Source: GWA1-39-11 sp964640435
GTDB lineage: Bacteria; Patescibacteriota; Microgenomatia; Levybacterales; GWA1-39-11
Assembly (NCBI GenBank): GCA_964640435.1
Contig: CAZXFJ010000004.1
Location: forward strand, 1 to 36,248
DNA: 36,248 nt
Reading direction: 5' to 3'
The first letter of the stretch is position 1, and every line of letters starts with the position of its first letter. Positions 22,380 through 29,697 of the stretch are shown here, in pieces. Under the pieces are notes generated by a model. It was not told the DNA's origin. It did not search any database and saw only the letters and a program-made list of their open reading frames with translations. Both the position numbers and the translations under genes were made by a program.

Positions 22380-22633
22380 TATGATCCCGGGCATTCTTTA
22401 AATTCACAGTTTGGTCCTTCCCGGGATACAGTTGATCCGTCAGGACAAATTTTTGCTTCAAGTGTACATGCCGTAGGCCTTTGCGAACCTCCATTTAATT
22501 CTTGATGGCGTATATATGAATTAAGTGCAAAGAAGGCAATAAATAGCACAATAATTAAACCTAAAATAATAGCTAAGATTTTATATATTGACGAAGTAGG
22601 TCTTTTAGGAAGAGATTGATTTTGAGGTTCCAT
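22379..22633 (-). CDS. small secreted/anchored protein with a Cys-rich C-terminus, 84 aa
   Basis: Residues 1-14 are polar. A membrane helix IYKILAIILGLIIVLFIAFFAL (about 17-38) follows, then an outside part with four Cys: PTACTLEAKICPDGSTVSRE and GPNCEFKECPG. The pattern C-x-(D/E)-AK-x-C-P-D-G-S is common in short Kazal-like or Pro/Cys repeats of Patescibacteria exported proteins. The Cys would suit the DsbA/DsbB pair at 14.8-16 kb. First gene of a three-gene operon. Possible TTGACT near 22663-22668 and AATACT near 22643-22648 upstream. Confidence 0.65.
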   Translation of the reverse strand: MEPQNQSLPKRPTSSIYKILAIILGLIIVLFIAFFALNSYIRHQELNGGSQRPTACTLEAKICPDGSTVSREGPNCEFKECPGS

Positions 22634-22673
22634 ATTGCTTCTAGTATTTCAAGAAAGCACTTATAAGTCAACT

Positions 22674-22835
22674 CTAAAACTGAGGAATAAGGGCAAATAG
22701 TGTGCCTAAAATTATAACTATCATTGCAATAACTGCGAAGAAAATAACGAGAACCTTAGAGTTTTTTAAAAAATTGGCAAAGTTAAAATGCAATATATAA
22801 TCTGTAATTTTATTTAAAATCTCTGGGATATTCAT
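22674..22835 (-). CDS. tiny single-span membrane protein, 53 aa
   Basis: A 53-codon frame, ATG at 22833-22835. An amphipathic head (NIPEILNKITDYILHFNFAN) is followed by a membrane helix VLVIFFAVIAMIVIILGTLFAL (about 28-49). The -10 GATACT lies 6 bases before ATG, with TTGATT 18 bases further up. Family unknown. It belongs to a run of five small minus-strand membrane genes. Confidence 0.55.
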   Translation of the reverse strand: MNIPEILNKITDYILHFNFANFLKNSKVLVIFFAVIAMIVIILGTLFALIPQF

Positions 22836-22841
22836 AATGCG

Positions 22842-22880
22842 AGTATCTCATGAGAGCAGGCTAAAAATCAATGAGATACT
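22842..22880. promoter_or_regulatory. inverted repeat enclosing the promoter of the 22835 gene
   Basis: Arms AGTATCTCAT (22842-22851) and ATGAGATACT (22871-22880) are perfect 10-mers, 19 bases apart. On the minus strand the promoter TTGATT (22866-22871), 18 bases, GATACT (22842-22847) sits between and partly on the arms. It is either a repressor operator or an RNA hairpin ending the upstream gene; no T-run follows. Confidence 0.5.
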
Positions 22881-22888
22881 GCATTATT

Positions 22889-23101
22889 TTATTTTCCACC
22901 AGTTTGTCCTCCTTGGACATTAACGTCTACTTTGTCAGGTATTTGAACGTTAGTTCCAGTTCCAGAGAAACTTCTCATGAAACCTGTTCCTAAAAAGTAG
23001 AATACAAGCAATGCAAAAAGAATAACCAAGATTACTCCTACTACAAGTCCTGTACTACTACTGTCTCCTCCTGTGTGTTCATGTATTACTTCAGTTGCCA
23101 T
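22889..23101 (-). CDS. small single-span membrane protein, 70 aa, with Shine-Dalgarno
   Basis: The start ATG at 23099-23101 is chosen over the GTG at 23113 because AAGGAGGTGA lies just upstream with 8 bases of spacing. The head is ATEVIHEHTGGDSSS, followed by a membrane helix GLVVGVILVILFALLVFYFLG (about 18-38) and a tail with TNVQIPDKVDVNVQGGQTGGK, beta-like and Gly-ended. Similar small His/Gly-headed proteins exist in cyanobacteria and Patescibacteria with no known role. One of the few SD-led genes here. Confidence 0.65.
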   Translation of the reverse strand: MATEVIHEHTGGDSSSTGLVVGVILVILFALLVFYFLGTGFMRSFSGTGTNVQIPDKVDVNVQGGQTGGK

Positions 23102-23124
23102 AGATATTGTCACCTCCTTTTCTT

Positions 23125-23143
23125 TTAAGCTTAATAAGCTTAA
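23125..23143. promoter_or_regulatory. perfect palindrome upstream of the 23101 gene
   Basis: TTAAGCTTA and TAAGCTTAA flank a single base. As a hairpin it has no real loop, so a DNA-binding site is more likely. It lies 24-42 bases before the ATG, beyond the SD. Confidence 0.4.
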
Positions 23144-23192
23144 TCAAATTGCTTAAGAGAAGTTGATTGATTTTGTAAGAAAAATGCAAGAG

Positions 23193-23221
23193 TTGCAAAA
23201 CTAAAAAAAATTTTGTAGAAA
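23193..23221 (+). promoter_or_regulatory. promoter of the 23228 gene (leaderless type)
   Basis: TTGCAA (23193-23198), 17 bases, TAGAAA (23216-23221), then 6 bases to ATG. Confidence 0.6.
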
Positions 23222-23227
23222 TGATTA

Positions 23228-23614
23228 ATGGACCAGTCAGATAGAGAAATAGAGGGCGCAAGTATTATTGATTTCGCGTCATATAGAAACGACCGAATAA
23301 ATCGAGGACTCGACCAAGGAGTTAACGACTTCATTAGTACGTTTGGAGAAAGATTGAGTGAGGAAGATAAAAAGGACGTTCAAATAGCAGTAGATGCATC
23401 TTTGAAATCAATTGAGCCAGCAGCAAGAATAATGGAAATGGCTATGGCACAGGATAAAAATGACGTTAAATTTATGATGCTTGCTCAGTTTTCAAAAGCT
23501 GTAATAGGAAAAGTTGCAGAGGAGTATGGGTATGATGAAAAGCAAATTGATCTTACGGCTGGAATATACTTTGATTCATTAGGGCAGATTATGAATATTC
23601 AACTCAACTCCTAA
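23228..23614 (+). CDS. hypothetical protein, 128 aa
   Basis: Not recognised. Soluble, acidic and probably all-helical (DFISTFGERLSEEDKKDVQI; EPAARIMEMAMAQDKNDVKF). There is no signal peptide. It is followed after 71 bases by the 401-residue gene with its own promoter. Both are separate units by the promoter rule, although the shared orientation may be meaningful. Confidence 0.65.
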   Translation: MDQSDREIEGASIIDFASYRNDRINRGLDQGVNDFISTFGERLSEEDKKDVQIAVDASLKSIEPAARIMEMAMAQDKNDVKFMMLAQFSKAVIGKVAEEYGYDEKQIDLTAGIYFDSLGQIMNIQLNS

Positions 23615-23648
23615 TTCAGGAAATTGCAGGAAATTTTAGTCCTCTAGT

Positions 23649-23677
23649 TTGTTAAAACTTCGTCATTTTGATAAAAT
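23649..23677 (+). promoter_or_regulatory. promoter of the 23686 gene (leaderless type)
   Basis: TTGTTA (23649-23654), 17 bases, TAAAAT (23672-23677), then 8 bases to the ATG at 23686. This rules out the in-frame TTG at 23668. Confidence 0.75.
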
Positions 23678-23685
23678 TCACAGTC

Positions 23686-24891
23686 ATGACTCACGAGCAA
23701 TTTAATAATGTCGGTGAAAGTGCTGAAAAACGACAAAAAAACCTTAGGGCGCCGTTATCATATTTTCTTCCAGGAATTGACCAGAACTTTTATGAAGCAG
23801 AGCAAGATGGAAAAATTGTAAGAAGGCCAAAAGATGTTGATAGGTTTGCGGGGCAACACCTTGATGTAGGATTAAAAATAAATGATGATGGAATAGAGCA
23901 ATATTCATTAAAACTTGTTAACCCCTTTGAATATCGAGATATCCAGAGATTAATACTTGGATTATCTGGAAATCGAAGAAGAGGTTTAAGTATTGGGTCG
24001 GATGAGGAAACGCAGGAGGAATTTAATGAAGATGGAGAGCTTTTAATACCTCGCTCGCTTGAGCTTCTAGATAATACTGCTGAATCTCTCTATACTGTTG
24101 ATCGTGCAAAATTCGACTTCTTAAGAGGTTCTCAGACGCCCCGAAAATACGAAGCTATTTGGAAAAATGATGATCCAGAGCGTGATGTTTCAGGTTTTAT
24201 ATCTGATATTGCTGAGGCAGTTAAAGCGAGGCGAGAATTATGGAGAGGGCGAGATATTAGTAAAGCATCAGACGCAGATGCGATATCTCTTTTTAGTCGT
24301 ATAAGGCCGGATCAGAGAAGCCAACTGCTATCCAGTTATCTTTCTAGCTTTGATGAGCAAGGGAAAAAAGACTTTATTGAATGGCATATGAAGACTGTAA
24401 ATAACGCAAATTTACTAAAAATAAGCAACCAAACAGTAGGATTTTTAGTAAATTCTGGGCATATAATGAACACACATGAAGGAGAATGGGTTATTCCAAC
24501 TCGTGACACAGACAATCCGGTATATGTAAAAATAGAGTATTTAGATAAAAACTTCGTTATTTCCTCTTCTGAGCCCGACTCAGTTGCAGCAGCTGTTACC
24601 TGGACTCGATCAACAGAAAATGGTCGAGCTTTAAGACAATTTGTAAAAAATCCATCTGTGGCTGAGAATCATTATTTAAAGGAAGCTACATGGGGTGTAA
24701 AACTTAACCATAAGGTGGGAGATATGCCAAGTAGCCTATTGGGTTTTATGTTTTTAGACCATATAGCAAATATTAGAAACAATACTAAAGGAGCGGTTCC
24801 TCCAAGCGCTGTGCCGGAAGACGTATTTTTGAGGCGAAATATCATTTTAAACACAGAGCTTATTAGGAGAATAGAGTCGGCTCTTGCCTAA
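23686..24891 (+). CDS. hypothetical protein, 401 aa
   Basis: Not recognised. A soluble, charged protein with no membrane segment. Residues about 20-90 include LSYFLPGIDQNFYEAEQDGK and GIEQYSLKLVNPFEYRDIQ; 150-230 is helical and Arg-rich (DISKASDADAISLFSRIRPD); the last third is mixed. The start is set by the promoter 8 bases upstream; translation from the TTG at 23668 would overlap the -10 box. The end of the gene carries the -35 of the rplJ promoter. Confidence 0.7.
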   Translation: MTHEQFNNVGESAEKRQKNLRAPLSYFLPGIDQNFYEAEQDGKIVRRPKDVDRFAGQHLDVGLKINDDGIEQYSLKLVNPFEYRDIQRLILGLSGNRRRGLSIGSDEETQEEFNEDGELLIPRSLELLDNTAESLYTVDRAKFDFLRGSQTPRKYEAIWKNDDPERDVSGFISDIAEAVKARRELWRGRDISKASDADAISLFSRIRPDQRSQLLSSYLSSFDEQGKKDFIEWHMKTVNNANLLKISNQTVGFLVNSGHIMNTHEGEWVIPTRDTDNPVYVKIEYLDKNFVISSSEPDSVAAAVTWTRSTENGRALRQFVKNPSVAENHYLKEATWGVKLNHKVGDMPSSLLGFMFLDHIANIRNNTKGAVPPSAVPEDVFLRRNIILNTELIRRIESALA

Positions 24892-24913
24892 GTAGGACGG
24901 TTTGTGTTAAAAT
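24884..24913 (+). promoter_or_regulatory. rplJ-rplL promoter
   Basis: TTGCCT (24884-24889), 18 bases, TAAAAT (24908-24913). The -35 lies inside the end of the previous gene. Transcription would begin near 24920, giving a leader of about 130 bases. Confidence 0.65.
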
Positions 24914-24919
24914 AGCTTA

Positions 24920-25053
24920 TTCCTAAGACAGTAGGGGGAGATTATCCATAAATCCTACCGAGGGCGACATTTTAGTTATCAATTGAACTAATTACTAATG
25001 TAGCACTCGCAAAAAAGCCGGGTGCTTTTTCGTTTTTTAGGGGGACAATAAAT
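24920..25053 (+). promoter_or_regulatory. ribosomal protein L10-type leader with terminator/attenuator
   Basis: This 134-base leader begins with a stem GTAGG (24931-24935)/CCTAC (24954-24958) and ends in a terminator at 25003-25038. In many bacteria the rplJ leader binds the L10-L7/L12 complex to shut down the operon; position and form fit, but the consensus was not checked. A Shine-Dalgarno AGGGGGA (25039-25045) lies 8 bases before ATG. Confidence 0.65.
25003..25038 (+). terminator. intrinsic terminator in the rplJ leader
   Basis: Arms GCACTCG (25003-25009) and CGGGTGC (25019-25025), 7 bp with one G-U, then TTTTTCGTTTTTT. As it lies before rplJ, it must be conditional (attenuator) or only partly efficient. 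Confidence 0.7.
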
Positions 25054-25581
25054 ATGCCAAGTCAAAAAAACATACAAAATTTAGATGAAGTAAAGCAGAA
25101 GGTAGATCGTGCTACTGCTTTATTTTTTGTTGATTACGCAGGGTTAACCCACCAACAGCTAGAAGAAGCAAGACGTGAACTCCGAGATAATGAGTCAGAG
25201 ATTGCTGTTATTAAAAACACACTTATGAATCTTGCCTTGCAGGAGAAAAACGTTGATGCTAAAGAAAAACTTCAAGGACCACAAGCAACACTTTTTGCAT
25301 ACGGAGATGGAATAAAGACAGTTAAAATTTTAACTTCTTTTATTAAAAAATATGGTCTTCCAAAGATAAATTTTGGATATTTTGAAGGTGAAGTTATTGA
25401 CGAATCAACTATAACTCAACTTTCAAAACTTCCATCAAAAGATATTCTGGTTGCAAAACTTCTTGGAACACTAAATGCACCTATTTCAAATTTTGTATAT
25501 GGTCTTAATGCTAATATCGTGAAACTTGCACAAGTATTGAAAGCTATTGAAGATAAAAAGGGAGAGGGGGTGACTAGTTAA
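25054..25581 (+). CDS. rplJ: 50S ribosomal protein L10
   Basis: A 175-residue, normal-length protein. The RNA-binding N-terminal domain is KVDRATALFFVDYAGLTHQQ and LEEARRELRDNESEIAVIKNTLMNLAL, then LFAYGDGIKTVKILTSFIKK. The C-terminal helix that carries L7/L12 dimers is IVKLAQVLKAIEDKKGEG. It forms the base of the ribosomal stalk. The downstream rplL begins directly after its stop codon. Confidence 0.96.
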   Translation: MPSQKNIQNLDEVKQKVDRATALFFVDYAGLTHQQLEEARRELRDNESEIAVIKNTLMNLALQEKNVDAKEKLQGPQATLFAYGDGIKTVKILTSFIKKYGLPKINFGYFEGEVIDESTITQLSKLPSKDILVAKLLGTLNAPISNFVYGLNANIVKLAQVLKAIEDKKGEGVTS

Positions 25582-25977
25582 ATGGCAAAAATGTCAAAAG
25601 ACGAATTATTGACAGCTATCGAGGAAATGTCAGTTCTCGAACTTTCTGAGCTTGTAAAAGCACTTGAAGAAAAGTTCGGAGTGACAGCAGCAGCTCCAGT
25701 AGCCGTAGCAGCAGCACCTGCAGCAGGTGGTGCAGCAGACGGTGGAGAACCAGCTGAAGAGCAAACCGTATTTAACGTATGGATTGCTAACTCAGGAGCA
25801 AACAAACTCGGAGTTATTAAAACTCTCCGTGAGCTAGTCCCAACTCTTGGACTTAAAGAGGCAAAAGACTTAGTTGACGCAGCTCCAAAAGAGGTAATCA
25901 CAGCAGTCAACAAAAAAACAGCAGATGAAGCAAAAGAAAAACTTACCGCCGCTGGCGCAACAGTTGAACTTAAGTAA
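25582..25977 (+). CDS. rplL: 50S ribosomal protein L7/L12
   Basis: A 131-residue protein with an N-terminal dimerisation helix (KDELLTAIEEMSVLELSELVKALEEKFGV), an Ala/Gly hinge (about 36-60), and a C-terminal domain NKLGVIKTLRELVPTLGLKEAKDLVDAAPKEV that contacts translation factors. It starts with zero gap after the rplJ stop, giving coupled translation. It is followed by a strong terminator. Confidence 0.97.
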   Translation: MAKMSKDELLTAIEEMSVLELSELVKALEEKFGVTAAAPVAVAAAPAAGGAADGGEPAEEQTVFNVWIANSGANKLGVIKTLRELVPTLGLKEAKDLVDAAPKEVITAVNKKTADEAKEKLTAAGATVELK

Positions 25978-26002
25978 TTAAGTTCTGCTTCTTTGTTTAA
26001 TT

Positions 26003-26042
26003 AAAAGATCCTCATGGTGAAATATCCGGAGGATCTTTTTTT
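26003..26042 (+). terminator. rplJL operon terminator
   Basis: Arms AAAAGATCCTC (26003-26013) and GAGGATCTTTT (26029-26039) form an 11-bp stem that leads into a run of seven T (26036-26042). Confidence 0.88.
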
Positions 26043-26054
26043 ATGGGTTGGAGG

Positions 26055-26083
26055 TTGAGTTTTGAGATCAAAATTAGTATAAT
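26055..26083 (+). promoter_or_regulatory. rpmB promoter (leaderless type)
   Basis: TTGAGT (26055-26060), 17 bases, TATAAT (26078-26083), then 8 bases to ATG. Confidence 0.8.
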
Positions 26084-26091
26084 ATCATCCT

Positions 26092-26319
26092 ATGGCATTT
26101 AAATGTGACAATTGTGGAAAAGGTTTGTCTTGGGGACATCGTGTATCACACGCTAAAAACCGTACAAATCATGCTTTCCGCCCAAACATTCAAAAGAAAA
26201 AGATCATCGTTGATGGTCAGACAATGCGTGTTAAATTGTGTGCAAATTGTATAAAAACTTTAAGAAAAGTGAAGAAAGTAAAAGCTCCTAAAGTAGCACC
26301 TGTTGTAGCAGCTGCTTAA
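26092..26319 (+). CDS. rpmB: 50S ribosomal protein L28 (zinc-ribbon form)
   Basis: A 75-residue protein. It has Cys pairs C-D-N-C (residues 5-8) and C-A-N-C (50-53), the zinc-binding form of bL28. NRTNHAFRPNIQKKKI and KLCANCIKTLRKV are family motifs. The tail is Ala/Val/Lys-rich. Its stop overlaps the stop of the acyltransferase gene on the other strand by a few bases. Confidence 0.93.
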   Translation: MAFKCDNCGKGLSWGHRVSHAKNRTNHAFRPNIQKKKIIVDGQTMRVKLCANCIKTLRKVKKVKAPKVAPVVAAA

Positions 26320-27362
26320 CCTCTTAATCCTAGAAATTTATTTACGATCTTTATTCTCGAGAATACAATTGAGAATATAAATGATAAGATGATTACAGCC
26401 AAAAGACTTAGCGCAAATATTAACGGATTAAAATGCCCGTAAGCATCAACTGCATACAAGATGTATTGAAGAATTGCCACATGTATAAAGAAAACCCCTA
26501 AGGCAAATGTAGAAAGATAAAATATTGATTTTTCATATTTTTTTAAATATTTCGGATACAGATAATAAAGAACAGGGGCGATAAAGATTCCATATAATAA
26601 AACACTTATTCTCCATTGGTTTCTTAAATACTCACCTACCGTTGTTTTTAAAAATAAGTAATTTGACTCAGTAAAAATAATAATCGCTGTGATTATTGTT
26701 CCCGAGGTAAGTAATATTAGATTTTTCTTAATAAAACTATTTAAGTCAGGAATTCTTATAGCAGCATAGATACCCGTTAAGAATGGTAATAAATTGTACA
26801 AAGCAATCCTGAAGGGTGTATGAAGCGGTATATTATAGTTATTGTAATACGTAAATATGAGTATTATTCCAGTAACAATTGTTAAAAAAATCATAAACCT
26901 TTTGGTTAAAAGAAGATTTTTCTTGTAAATAATAAATGGGAATAGTAGATATAAAACTATAATTGCTGGAATAAAATAAAGTTGGTATGAGGCGGAACCA
27001 AAATATAGTTTCTCGATAAATCCTTTTTTAAACACATCTGCAAATGGATTTGGGAATATAACCCAAAAATATATTAAACTCCATACAAAATATGGAAGCA
27101 GAACTTTTGATAATCGTTTTTTATAAAAGTCTATTGGAGACACGATCGAATGATATTTTGAAGCAAGTAAAAATCCTGATATCAGAAAAAATAGTGGAAC
27201 TGCAAATCTGGAAACTTGATTAACGAAGCTATAAAAGAAAAAATAGTTTGAAAAAGGGACAGTAACACGATCAATAAAAGCTGTTGATACATGAATTGCA
27301 ACAACGCCAAGAATTGCGAACAGTCTAATAAAATCAATTGCGTAATTACGTTCTTTCATCAA
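26316..27362 (-). CDS. acyltransferase family 3 membrane protein
   Basis: A 348-residue protein with about ten membrane helices. The N-terminal RNYAIDFIRLFAILGVVAIHVS is the acyltransferase-3 (OafA/WecH-type) signature; the His in AIHVS is the likely catalytic base. LFFLISGFLLASKY and KKRLSKVLLPYFVWSLIYF are further family motifs. Such proteins acetylate or otherwise acylate surface sugars. Its ATG overlaps the end of fmt by 17 bases. It may modify the polymer made by the genes at 29.7-33.1 kb. Confidence 0.88.
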   Translation of the reverse strand: MMKERNYAIDFIRLFAILGVVAIHVSTAFIDRVTVPFSNYFFFYSFVNQVSRFAVPLFFLISGFLLASKYHSIVSPIDFYKKRLSKVLLPYFVWSLIYFWVIFPNPFADVFKKGFIEKLYFGSASYQLYFIPAIIVLYLLFPFIIYKKNLLLTKRFMIFLTIVTGIILIFTYYNNYNIPLHTPFRIALYNLLPFLTGIYAAIRIPDLNSFIKKNLILLTSGTIITAIIIFTESNYLFLKTTVGEYLRNQWRISVLLYGIFIAPVLYYLYPKYLKKYEKSIFYLSTFALGVFFIHVAILQYILYAVDAYGHFNPLIFALSLLAVIILSFIFSIVFSRIKIVNKFLGLRG

Positions 27363-28188
27363 GATTGAGTTTGGATATTATTTCTCGTCCTTCTGGGTAT
27401 CCATTTGCAAAGTCTTTTATTGCCATTATATTTTTCCCTTCAACCTGGATTTTATTATCAGGCAATAATTTAATCACTTTTTCTTTTCCATTAAGATTTG
27501 CCTTAAACCAAACGCCTGGCCATGGATAATAAGCACGAACCATTAATTTTACTTTTTCACCATCTTGCTTGTCTTTTATATTAATAAAACCAGATTCGCG
27601 AGTTAAATGGTCCGTAAAAGTTGCAAGAGAATGATTTTGTTCTGCTGGAGCGATCTCCCCACTAACATATTTTGGAAGTGCATCAGCAAGTAGATCGGAT
27701 CCAAGTTTAAATAAGGTTATATATAAACTTTCTGCTGTATCGCTCTCTGAAGTTGGATAATCAGCCATTGCAATAATTGGACCAAGGTCAACTTCTGCAT
27801 CAAGCTTCATAATTGTTACTCCTGTTGTTTTCGCTCTAGATAGAATTGCTGTTTGCACGGGGGTTGGACCACGAAATTTTGGTAGTAGTGATGGATGAAT
27901 ATTTATTATCCCGAGCGGAAACATATTAATAACAGAGTTTGGAACAATAAGACCAAAGGAAGCCAGAACAGCAAATTTATATGTATCATGAGGTATTTGG
28001 TTTTGAAAATCCTTTAAGGTTGATACTGACAAAAATTTAATATTATTTTTGTTGCAATATGAAACAACAGGATCTGTAGGGTTTTTTTCAGTAGTAACAA
28101 CAAGTTCTAAGTCGTAACCTTTATTTAAGATTTCAATGACTGGAAGAACATATTTTCCACTGCCGAAAAAGATAGTTTTCTCACGCAT
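27346..28188 (-). CDS. fmt: methionyl-tRNA formyltransferase
   Basis: A 280-residue protein. The formyltransferase core (residues 1-180) has LASFGLIVPNSVINMFPLGI, NIHPSLLPKFRGPTPVQTAI with its catalytic Asn and His, and KLDAEVDLGPIIA with its catalytic Asp. A short C-terminal domain follows (RAYYPWPGVWFK). It formylates initiator Met-tRNA; the deformylase that removes the group is encoded at 29092. A -10 TATAAT (28195-28200) lies 6 bases before ATG. The protein is somewhat shorter than the usual 310-315 residues, from a trimmed C-terminal domain. Confidence 0.93.
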   Translation of the reverse strand: MREKTIFFGSGKYVLPVIEILNKGYDLELVVTTEKNPTDPVVSYCNKNNIKFLSVSTLKDFQNQIPHDTYKFAVLASFGLIVPNSVINMFPLGIINIHPSLLPKFRGPTPVQTAILSRAKTTGVTIMKLDAEVDLGPIIAMADYPTSESDTAESLYITLFKLGSDLLADALPKYVSGEIAPAEQNHSLATFTDHLTRESGFINIKDKQDGEKVKLMVRAYYPWPGVWFKANLNGKEKVIKLLPDNKIQVEGKNIMAIKDFANGYPEGREIISKLNLDERT

Positions 28189-28205
28189 TCTGATATTATA
28201 TCGTA

Positions 28206-28565
28206 TTAAGTGCGGGCGAGTAGGCGGTCTTTTATTGAAGGTTTTAGATTATCTCTTTCGATTCTTAGTTTATCATTCTCACGCTCAAGATCTCGAACTT
28301 TTCTGTTTAGATCATTTAACGCACGGTTTTTACCAGCAATAGTGTCTTCCTGACTTCTGAATGAAAAGAAGGAGGAAATAGACCAGAAAAGATTTACAAT
28401 CCATCCAACAAGCAGTCCTAAAAGAAGGGATGCGATAACTATGGCATAAAGTGGAACATCTGGAACAACTGAATTTGCAAGAACTACATCAACCCCAGCT
28501 GTATTTTGAGTTGCGAATATTGCAACTACAAATCCGAAAACTACCATTAAGATTATCTCAAGCAT
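28206..28565 (-). CDS. LapA/DUF1049-like two-span membrane protein
   Basis: A 119-residue protein with two membrane helices: about 2-19 (LEIILMVVFGFVVAIFATQN) and about 40-62 (YAIVIASLLLGLLVGWIVNL). The FATQN after helix one resembles the LapA F-x-x-x-N turn. The C-terminal 45 residues form a cytoplasmic coiled coil (LNDLNRKVRDLERENDKLRI). LapA-type proteins are linked to envelope assembly. TAATAT ends 7 bases before ATG, suggesting its own leaderless message. Confidence 0.7.
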   Translation of the reverse strand: MLEIILMVVFGFVVAIFATQNTAGVDVVLANSVVPDVPLYAIVIASLLLGLLVGWIVNLFWSISSFFSFRSQEDTIAGKNRALNDLNRKVRDLERENDKLRIERDNLKPSIKDRLLART

Positions 28566-28629
28566 ATATTTAATATTAGCAATTCAAGTAAGGAGAAAAA
28601 CTAAAAAAGTGTAAGAAAAATGTAAAGCA

Positions 28630-29091
28630 TTACGAGGCTTGTTTTCTGTTTTTTGAAACAATTAAGTTTGCTTTATCCACCATTCTTGGGTAAATTACTT
28701 TAGGATCGGCTTTTTCGAGTATTGCGACTTCTCTGTGCTGAGTTTTAGTATCTTCAAATGTTGCGCGACCGAATATTTCTCGAATTGCAGCAAAATTTAT
28801 ACTCGTTCTGTTTCTTGTTAACTCATCAGTCACAAAAATATCAATATCTCCTTGACGCATTATTTTGTCTTCAATTACTGCTTCTAGTACTCGTTCTGCC
28901 CATGCTAAATCATCTATACGTTTCTGCTCGGAATTATCTCTAATACTTCTAAATGTTCTTAAGAGAAAATTAGTGCGCTCTGCTAGTCCCTCAGTCTTGA
29001 CTGAGTAAGGGGGTTGATATCCGTTGCTTGTAAGATTTCGACCGACAGAATTTAAAAATCTTTTGTCTGCACGAGTTAATAGTTCTTTCAT
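28630..29091 (-). CDS. hypothetical protein, 153 aa
   Basis: Not recognised. A basic, helical, soluble protein (RTNFLLRTFRSIRDNSEQKR; DDLAWAERVLEAVIEDKIMR; NFAAIREIFGRATFEDTKTQ). ATG begins on the base after the def stop (TAA-ATG), so it is translated on the def message. No functional link to deformylase can be shown. Confidence 0.68.
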   Translation of the reverse strand: MKELLTRADKRFLNSVGRNLTSNGYQPPYSVKTEGLAERTNFLLRTFRSIRDNSEQKRIDDLAWAERVLEAVIEDKIMRQGDIDIFVTDELTRNRTSINFAAIREIFGRATFEDTKTQHREVAILEKADPKVIYPRMVDKANLIVSKNRKQAS

Positions 29092-29691
29092 TTAAACCTC
29101 CAACTCGTCAAATTCATCTTCGCCATCAGCATTTTTGTGAGAGCGATATAGAGTTTCTCCTTGTTCCATAACATGTTTTGTAAACAAAACTCCGTTCAAA
29201 TGATCAAGTTCATGTTGGATAATAATTGCTGGAAATCCTTTAAACACCTCTTCGTGTTTTTCGCCAGTTTCATCTTGCCATGCAACCTTAATTTCTTTTT
29301 TTCTTGAAACATTACCCCATATATTCGGAATAGAAAGGCACCCTTCAAGTAATTTTCCTTTTGATTTCTTCGGTTTTTTAAGTGATTTATTTTTCATAAT
29401 TTCAATTTTTTCTGAATTTGGTATTACGGGAATTTCTGATCCTTCTGATTCAGATAGAATTTCTGGGTTAATAAAAATCTGAGTTGGTCCATCCTCAGCA
29501 GGTTTAGATAAGAAGATTCTTTTCGAGATTCCTACTTGAGGCGCAGCAAGTCCAACTCCAACAGGGTCAACCGTTGCGTCAAGTGTTTCTTGCATGCCTT
29601 TTAGAATTTCTTTCAATTTCTTATCAAATTTCTCTACAGACTTTGCCTTTTCGACAAGAATTGTATTTGGTGTTGTAACCATTTTGTACAT
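29092..29691 (-). CDS. def: peptide deformylase with an internal insertion
   Basis: A 199-residue protein. Motif 1 GVGLAAPQVG (about residues 46-55), motif 2 EGCLS in LEGCLSIPN, and motif 3 HELDH in QHELDHLNG provide the metal ligands (one Cys, two His) and the catalytic Glu. It removes the formyl group added by Fmt. Between motifs 1 and 2 there are about 25-30 extra, Lys-rich residues (NKSLKKPKKSKGK). The C-terminal tail is acidic (DGEDEFDELEV). A second in-frame ATG (codon 4) is possible, but the -10 at 29698-29703 lies 6 bases before the first. Confidence 0.94.
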   Translation of the reverse strand: MYKMVTTPNTILVEKAKSVEKFDKKLKEILKGMQETLDATVDPVGVGLAAPQVGISKRIFLSKPAEDGPTQIFINPEILSESEGSEIPVIPNSEKIEIMKNKSLKKPKKSKGKLLEGCLSIPNIWGNVSRKKEIKVAWQDETGEKHEEVFKGFPAIIIQHELDHLNGVLFTKHVMEQGETLYRSHKNADGEDEFDELEV

Positions 29692-29697
29692 GAAGCA

